Position numbers and translations under genes: made by a program
Assembly (NCBI GenBank): GCA_016783885.1
Contig: JADHVR010000024.1
Span: 1 to 47,369, forward strand
Length of the DNA: 47,369 nucleotides
From: Bacteroidales bacterium
GTDB lineage: Bacteria > Bacteroidota > Bacteroidia > Bacteroidales > JAADJA01
Reading direction: 5' to 3'
Notes under the pieces: generated by a model
Seen by the model: only the letters and a program-made list of their open reading frames with translations
Database searches by the model: none
What the model was told of the DNA's origin: nothing
Shown: piece after piece, positions 42,901 through 47,369 of the stretch
Numbering within the stretch: position 1 is the stretch's first letter
How the letters are laid out: every line of letters begins with the position of its first letter

Positions 42901-45260
42901 CACCATTGAGAATCCATGTAATCATAGCTTTCTCCATATTCCCGAACATATATATCAACATTATGCCGTCCTTCCATATTTGCCAAATTTGTTCCCGATA
43001 CAGTCCAATTTGACCACATTTTCCACCAGTCATAATATCCTCCACCCGGATCAGTAGTATAGTCACTTGTTACAGTACCTAAAAGATTACCATCAGGCTT
43101 ATACCATTCCCATTTAGTTCTAACAGATACATATAGATCTTCTAATCTTGTCCAACAATTTACTAATGTAAAATCTGACCTAATCCAGCGAGTAATATTT
43201 ATTGGATCCCATGGATCTGATGACTCTACATCTTCACAAATCACAGAATAGTCATAGTCAAAATTATTACCAGGACCTCCACCTGAGACAGTTATATATG
43301 CCTGATTTGAACCAGACAGAAGCCCATCACTAACAACTACATTAATATAACCAGATGAACTTGGTGCATAAATATTTCTATTATATAGTCCATTTTCATT
43401 TACTGAGGTTGTCCATGAATCTTCAGAAGATGAAATCGTAACAGTTGCCGAAGTTACTGGTGTTCCTAAATCATAGATCGCAGATCCCGATACAGTAACA
43501 ATCGAACCCGGTGTTGTACTATTTGGTGTGAGATTAATAGACACTGCTATAGATGTTGGTTGTGGCCCTTGATTATCAACAATAAATGATTGATCGCACT
43601 CATCCCAGGTTACATTTCCATAATTATCGACAGCCATTGCTCTCACCCAGACACTATTATCATATACAATATTAAATGCATAGGTATTAAATTGTATTGT
43701 CCATTCAGTTTGTGGCCCATTTATAGTACCAATAGGGAACCAGGAAGTTCCATTTAATGAATATTCATATTCAACACGCCATATACCACTGGCATCGCTT
43801 ACATTTACTTCAATAGGAATTAATCCAGAAAAAGTTCCTCCTGAATTCGGTGAAGTGATTGTACAAGTTGGATTTATATTATCATCACCTCCTGGTGTAA
43901 TTTCATATAAATCGTTATCAGTCCAAAATGGCATATCCCAGTTCACTTCAAAATCTTGATCCCATGTATCACCAACAGGGTGAAATATTACTACTTTCAT
44001 GTCTGGGTTTTCCTCCTCCCGAAATCCCACTATTGTCATTGAATGACCCATATTATATTTAGTGCCATCTGAACCATAAAATGTACCATCTATATTTAAT
44101 ACCATTGGGGCCCCTTCATCAACATTATTTTTTACTCTTGACCATGTTGGAAATGGATACCAAAATACATCAAAATCCAAATTATTTGAATAATACGAGT
44201 CATTACAAAATTCTTCTGTCCCATTGTCTACATTGTATGGCTCTACACCATTACCTGAGCTCCAGTTTAGAGTAATTTTTAAATCTTCAACCATTTGAGT
44301 AACTCCTTGTGAATTATTCTCCCATGAATCATCACCCCAGTCAATAAGGTTTGGCCACAAGCCATCCCAATACCCCAAAGCCTGTCCTATTGAAGTTGGT
44401 GAACAAGTATAAACACCGAACCAATCCTGATGATAATATGGTACTCCATAGATATATCCTTCATCAACGATGACATCAGTCCCTGAAAACTTATATGGTT
44501 CATTAATGTCTATATTTAAAATTTGTAAATTTTGGGTAATATTATTCCAACCTTTTTTTGATTTTAATGCTATTTGTTGATTCCTGCTTTTTATTTGATT
44601 GCCTAATTCCTTTTTTCGAATGTTAAATATATTTATAATCCTAAACTTATTTGTCACCACTATATCTGATTTATCACTTTTATACCTTAGTCCTTGTAGA
44701 ATAGGATCAAAGAAAACTCCTTCCATATTACTGAAATTCGCATTACCAAAATATCCTTCAGCTGTTTCTGTTAATTCATCCTGTAATATAAACTCTCTCG
44801 GAAGACCTTTATGTTTGGCAATAAAAACAGGTATTTCTGTATTTGCACCAATTAGAATTGTACCAAATTGTTCAGGTTTGTGAATTAATGAAGTGTATCC
44901 ATTAAATTCTTTCAATTTAATAATTTTATCTGTTTCTCCAATTTCTCTAGGGTTAATTAAATAGCGAACAAAATCTTTATGAGTATCTTTAAAGCTGTTC
45001 AGTTCGCTTTGTATTGCATCCACAGAAGGCATTTCTTCATTACCTATATATAAAATAAATTTATAAACCATTAATTCATTTGTAATTGGATCGTAATATT
45101 GATTGCTACTAAAAATAGATACTTGACCCCAGTCTTTACTGCCATAATATAAAGCTGCTTTCTGTGCTAGTTCAAAATCAATATTTCCACCTCCAAATAA
45201 GAGAGTTTGAAGAAATAAAAATGTGATAGCGATATGAATTTTAATTTTCAAAGTATTCAT
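39963..45260 (-). CDS. Giant secreted C39-like peptidase multidomain surface protein (3' end frameshifted)
   Basis: A 1765-residue exported protein, signal peptide to about residue 23. After a propeptide-like region comes a C39-like papain-fold domain (about 265-445): YGVPYYHQDWFGVYTCSPTS with the nucleophile Cys286, and YNMGHSMTIVGFREE with His406. Then follow an Ig-like domain (about 455-560), a carboxypeptidase-regulatory-like domain (about 570-660), two repeats of about 110 residues containing EDVESSDPWDPIN / KDVQENDPWNPIN (about 665-905), Ig-like domains, the VELRD/WHRNHLGI/dockerin-like module (about 1115-1345), a LamG domain (about 1353-1533) and one complete Fib_succ domain (about 1540-1740). 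It starts 4 nt after the preceding small secreted protein with a GGAGG ahead of the ATG. Proteolysis is inferred from fold and the Cys/His pair; the target is unknown. Confidence 0.78.
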   Translation of the reverse strand: MNTLKIKIHIAITFLFLQTLLFGGGNIDFELAQKAALYYGSKDWGQVSIFSSNQYYDPITNELMVYKFILYIGNEEMPSVDAIQSELNSFKDTHKDFVRYLINPREIGETDKIIKLKEFNGYTSLIHKPEQFGTILIGANTEIPVFIAKHKGLPREFILQDELTETAEGYFGNANFSNMEGVFFDPILQGLRYKSDKSDIVVTNKFRIINIFNIRKKELGNQIKSRNQQIALKSKKGWNNITQNLQILNIDINEPYKFSGTDVIVDEGYIYGVPYYHQDWFGVYTCSPTSIGQALGYWDGLWPNLIDWGDDSWENNSQGVTQMVEDLKITLNWSSGNGVEPYNVDNGTEEFCNDSYYSNNLDFDVFWYPFPTWSRVKNNVDEGAPMVLNIDGTFYGSDGTKYNMGHSMTIVGFREEENPDMKVVIFHPVGDTWDQDFEVNWDMPFWTDNDLYEITPGGDDNINPTCTITSPNSGGTFSGLIPIEVNVSDASGIWRVEYEYSLNGTSWFPIGTINGPQTEWTIQFNTYAFNIVYDNSVWVRAMAVDNYGNVTWDECDQSFIVDNQGPQPTSIAVSINLTPNSTTPGSIVTVSGSAIYDLGTPVTSATVTISSSEDSWTTSVNENGLYNRNIYAPSSSGYINVVVSDGLLSGSNQAYITVSGGGPGNNFDYDYSVICEDVESSDPWDPINITRWIRSDFTLVNCWTRLEDLYVSVRTKWEWYKPDGNLLGTVTSDYTTDPGGGYYDWWKMWSNWTVSGTNLANMEGRHNVDIYVREYGESYDYMDSQWWVMSYDFKEHQMCKDVQENDPWNPINPTNTFYQTDERAITWSRFTDISEEVEVRTEFYEPNGTLYFTFDTIIEDPGVGYYYPEYKEWTWIWIDGYSAQNKCGNWILKKYEKDPSGSWDELYDDNFVILESPNVNPSVSVNINPTNPIEGESVSLQVMGSDNTYIEEVELFWDDGTLHNQLWSDIFSNNFSENENIGSFNEGDEIEIWAKILDTSGNLFESSHVIIIIGDSDEEGPIVENFNVTEHNGNGNGIIEPTEEVKIECDISDISGVSEVHFFVDGTEVTLNGNYYSYCGPFDEGSHNVIITAIDDDNTPAYTTFYGDFEVEHTEFFVDLNVFLEGPFIGTNMNTNLISLIDFPFNQPYSTSPWNYFGDEVITSLPNSDIVDWVLVELRDASEAIYATSNTIVDKQAAFLLNDGSVVSLDGSSNLQFDVAINQNLFVAVWHRNHLGILSSQSLTEVGGIYSYDFTISADQALGGASAQKELSSGIWGMVGADADANGIVNESDKNNWSLNAGKSGYLVSDFNLNGEVENNDKNEVWRLNMGYSTQIPFISSEGLVAYYPFNGDAIDATGNGNDGQPFGGVNFNVVDRFGDPNSASYYDGIDDYVWLGENTALNPPNFSICSWFSSTNSNGNRKIYRWRHYGITVELQDGFVHVEYCGTTTFNSLYSDNLYSDGIWHFVAFTYDGSYYRLFIDSQEEDFGFSDDPVLYSYGGASIGRDGDWSGDYFEGFIDDVRIYDRALNVTEINQLFNEPSEWQCGDQILDERDGQSYNTVQIGDQCWMAENLNIGVMIPGSSTQINNGVIEKYCTNDLVSNCDIYGGLYIWEEMMNYTTVEGPQGICPIGWHIPTNAELSQIINFLGGQQIAGGKMKESGTAHWLEPNVGATNSSGFTALGSGRWNYGFSPLKSNTCIHSSTESSGEIFGIGLHNDSEIAYWNYIAKTHTAYSVRCIKDSDPKWEYGDPLNDDSDGQSITPFK

Positions 45261-45264
45261 CTTA

Positions 45265-45912
45265 TTAATCCTCCATCATTTTAATTTCAAATAATTTAAA
45301 TTCGCCTATGCCATTTTTCTCAAACTTCAATAATAAATTGGATAAATCTGGCTCTTGCTCAAGATCTATGATATAATCTTTATATTTACCTGAAGGCAAT
45401 ATAAATTCTGATTGGGAATTAGAACTACCATTACTGAATATTTTAGTAATAGTAAGTTTAACAGTGCTTAAATTGTGAAAGGATAATTTAATTCCTGAAA
45501 TCTGTTGATTAACTGTTACTAACTTACCTATATAAATATCAGATTGGTTACTGTTTAATGATAAAAAATTGCTATTGTCTGAATAGTTGATAATTGGAAA
45601 TTCACTATTTGTAATCCAACCAACAGGAAATCCTGCCTTGTCTTCTCTTTCTATAAAAAGATAATCCCTGCTAACCATTCTTTCTGATCCTTTATCATTG
45701 AAATTACCTAATGTAATATCTGATTTTAAGGATTGGTTGTTTGTCGGATTTGTTGTCAAAGATTGATCAAAATTCGGGATTTCACTTTTTATCATTATAC
45801 TACTATTTGAACCACCTTTGTTTTCTTTTAAATTTTTACACACAACTTCTTGTGAAATTGTGGTAAAACTAATAGCTATAAGTACGGAAAAAGTAATAAA
45901 TAAATTCTTCAT
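45265..45912 (-). CDS. Small secreted protein of unknown family, operon partner of the C39-like protein
   Basis: A 215-residue protein with a signal peptide (MKNLFITFSVLIAISFTTIS, cut after about residue 21) and a Ser/Asn-rich body that I do not recognise. The start at 45912 is chosen because AAAGGAGG lies 6 nt before it; a frame open to 45987 would add 25 residues without a signal. It ends 4 nt before the giant C39-like gene. The pairing suggests an accessory role, such as an inhibitor, chaperone or surface partner, but this is positional inference only. Confidence 0.68.
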   Translation of the reverse strand: MKNLFITFSVLIAISFTTISQEVVCKNLKENKGGSNSSIMIKSEIPNFDQSLTTNPTNNQSLKSDITLGNFNDKGSERMVSRDYLFIEREDKAGFPVGWITNSEFPIINYSDNSNFLSLNSNQSDIYIGKLVTVNQQISGIKLSFHNLSTVKLTITKIFSNGSSNSQSEFILPSGKYKDYIIDLEQEPDLSNLLLKFEKNGIGEFKLFEIKMMED

Positions 45913-46080
45913 GGGAACCTCCTTTATTAAATAAAATTTTATGTCAGAATATTTTTTATAAAACCTGAACAAAAGTTTCGGGTTCAAATATAATGAAGGT
46001 TTTATTCAATAAATTATGTTTGAAAACTTATTTAGTGAGTAAATCAAAATAAGGTCTGAGGATAGCATTTCATTGAGTGG

Positions 46081-46300
46081 CTAAATATCCAATCCCCTCA
46101 CATATCTCGGCGGAATACAAAAAGAAAGCTCTTTTTCGTCAACTTTTAATAGGCAGGATTTCTCTTTCCGGTTAATTTCAATAAGGAATTTTTTATTAAT
46201 AACGGTAGATCGGTTTATCCGGTAAAATTGATTTACAGGAAGGGTTTGCTGTAGGTTTTTCAAAGTAATTGGTGCCACACTTAAATATTTTCATCTAAAT
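46081..46300 (-). pseudogene. Partial duplicate of the LytTR DNA-binding domain
   Basis: About 70 codons that match the end of the intact regulator at 46437-47180. LPVNQFYRINRSTVINKKFL mirrors LPLNQFYRINRSTIINKKFL, and CLLKVDEKELSFCIPP is identical in both. Similarity extends upstream of the first possible start codon (GTG 46278). No receiver domain precedes it. It is a decaying tandem duplication of the 3' end of the regulator gene. Confidence 0.78.
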
Positions 46301-46376
46301 ATTTGTTGAACAAACATTAAGGGATTCAATGAACAACATAACTTTTGTGAGTTTAAACTCAATAAAGTTATAACTA

Positions 46377-46396
46377 TTTTGAGTTACAACTCAAAA
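46377..46396. promoter_or_regulatory. Dyad TTTTGAGTT-AC-AACTCAAAA
   Basis: Nine-base perfect arms with a 2-nt centre, 40 bp after the stop of the LytTR regulator. The loop is too short for a good terminator. It could be a protein-binding dyad, for example for the adjacent regulator. Confidence 0.35.
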
Positions 46397-46436
46397 ACTA
46401 CTACTTCATTTTAGTTTTATCTCCAAAAAAATATAA

Positions 46437-47180
46437 TTAAATATCCAACCTCTTCACATATTTCGGCGGAATACAAAAAGAAAGCTCTTTTTCATCTACT
46501 TTTAGCAAACAAACTTTCTCTTTGCGGTTTATTTCAGTAAGGAATTTTTTATTGATGATAGTTGAACGGTTTATTCTGTAAAATTGATTTAGGGGCAGGA
46601 TTTCCCGGACTCCTTTTAAAGTCATAGAAAGAGTCACTGTTTTGTCTTCGACTAAGTGCAAATTAGAATAATTGCTGTCAGCCTGTATATAAATAACATC
46701 ATCAGGGTTAACAAAAGTAAATCCTGTGCGTGTGTTGAATTTAAGTTTATCCTTGTCCAGTCTATTGATCAGGTTTTCCACCTTCTTGTGGAAATCTGCA
46801 TTTTTCATTTCAGCTTTGTATCTTTCAACAACTTTTCGTAAATCATGAGGATTGATCGGTTTCAAGAGATAGTCAAATGCAGCATAACGAATGGCGTCTA
46901 TGGCGTACTGGTCAAATGCAGTGGTGAAAATAATAGTCGGATTAATGTCTAATTCTTTCAATTCCCTGATCAGGTCAAAACCGGTTTTATCCGGCATTTC
47001 CACATCTAAGAAAACCAATTGGGGTTTGTTTTTTATGATGGAATCAATGGCGTCATCAACATTGTAAGCTGAGGGTAATAGCTCAATTGCTTCAAATTCC
47101 TGCAGCAGGTTTTCGAGAAACTCAGCAGCTTCCAGTATGTCGTCAACAATAATGGCTGTGATTCTCTGTTTAAAATCCAT
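46437..47180 (-). CDS. LytTR-family response regulator
   Basis: A 247-residue two-component regulator. The receiver domain (about 8-125) has the acidic pair at the start (IIVDDI), the phospho-acceptor Asp in PQLVFLDVEMPDKTG, Thr in IIFTTAFDQYAIDAI and Lys in YLLKPINP. A linker (about 126-145) leads to the LytTR DNA-binding domain (about 146-247; NPDDVIYIQADSNYSNLHLV, FYRINRSTIINKKFL). A partner histidine kinase of the LytS/YehU type usually precedes such genes, but only 189 non-coding bases remain before the window ends. It may control the downstream secreted genes. Confidence 0.9.
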   Translation of the reverse strand: MDFKQRITAIIVDDILEAAEFLENLLQEFEAIELLPSAYNVDDAIDSIIKNKPQLVFLDVEMPDKTGFDLIRELKELDINPTIIFTTAFDQYAIDAIRYAAFDYLLKPINPHDLRKVVERYKAEMKNADFHKKVENLINRLDKDKLKFNTRTGFTFVNPDDVIYIQADSNYSNLHLVEDKTVTLSMTLKGVREILPLNQFYRINRSTIINKKFLTEINRKEKVCLLKVDEKELSFCIPPKYVKRLDI

Positions 47181-47369
47181 GTGGCTAATTTAATAATTTT
47201 TTGGAGATTGGGAGTAAAGGTTAAAAAATAGGCATTGTTATATTAGTATAGCTAAATTATTATTCCATTTAAACATTAACAGTTTAACTGAATGAACCAA
47301 CATATATTTTGCTTTTGTATAGCATTTTGTTTTTCTTCTTAATCGTGCTAAGAAATGCCTAAAAAGACT

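Noticed and set aside
45913..45987. Upstream extension of the small secreted protein
   Set aside because: It puts 25 residues before a good signal peptide and ignores the AAAGGAGG placed correctly for the start at 45912.
1..47369. tRNA, rRNA, riboswitch or insertion-sequence transposase
   Set aside because: No cloverleaf, conserved rRNA segment, recognisable riboswitch core or transposase protein was seen on either strand by reading; covariance-model searches could not be run.

Overview
The window looks like a chromosomal segment of an AT-rich anaerobic or microaerobic member of the Bacteroidota, probably near the Bacteroidales/Marinilabiliales. The evidence is: type IX secretion (T9SS) tails on secreted proteins, a PID-CTERM-like small protein, SprB repeats and 'Fibrobacter succinogenes major paralog' (Fib_succ) domains, a DUF4492-cydA-cydB operon, a fused 2-oxoacid:ferredoxin oxidoreductase alpha/gamma subunit, and promoters of the Bacteroidota type (TTTG or TTG, about 19 nt, TAnnTTTG). 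No rRNA, tRNA, CRISPR array or intact transposase was found.

Layout. (1) 1-3852, plus strand: the 3' end of a CcsA-type cytochrome c assembly protein, a TPR/coiled-coil/HTH membrane regulator, a lysine-rich micro-ORF and a T9SS cargo protein. (2) 4.6-15.1 kb, plus strand: a secreted-protein cassette. It holds a 2127-residue and an 1158-residue protein that together carry three copies of a DUF2341 + five-bladed-propeller (GH43/GH32-like) + lectin-like unit, followed by a tiny PID-CTERM-like protein. Two identical 46-bp terminators bracket it. (3) 15.1-18.0 kb, plus strand: a D-threonine aldolase/D-serine dehydratase-like enzyme, an AhpD-like protein and a metal permease with a fused HMA domain.

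(4) 18.0-37.0 kb, all minus strand: a dense oxygen-defence island. Read from its promoter end it encodes PerR, 2-Cys peroxiredoxin, catalase, a dead Dps-like ferritin, a Prx6-type peroxiredoxin, superoxide reductase, ferritin, rubrerythrin, a dihydroorotate-dehydrogenase-like protein, an AEC permease, a rubrerythrin relic, 2-oxoacid:ferredoxin oxidoreductase alpha and beta, a truncated CDF metal transporter overlapping a class III nucleotide-cyclase-like gene, an 8-oxoguanine glycosylase, a NimA-like flavoprotein, DUF4492, CydA, CydB, a 37-residue CydX-like membrane peptide, rubredoxin, flavodiiron protein and a diiron ferritin-like protein. Together these reduce O2 (bd oxidase, flavodiiron protein), remove superoxide and peroxide, store iron and repair oxidised DNA. 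A PerR-box-like site sits on the perR promoter. Several intergenic gaps carry an 11-bp-period tandem repeat just after stop codons.

(5) 37.2-39.4 kb: a small lipoprotein and a scar where two 5'-truncated gene relics meet back to back. (6) 39.4-47.2 kb, minus strand: a LytTR response regulator, a partial duplicate of its DNA-binding domain, a small secreted protein and a 1765-residue secreted multidomain protein with a C39-like peptidase domain, whose C-terminal end is broken by frameshifts. A module of about 220 residues (VELRD...WHRNHLGI...dockerin-like) occurs at three separate loci and links regions 2, 5 and 6.
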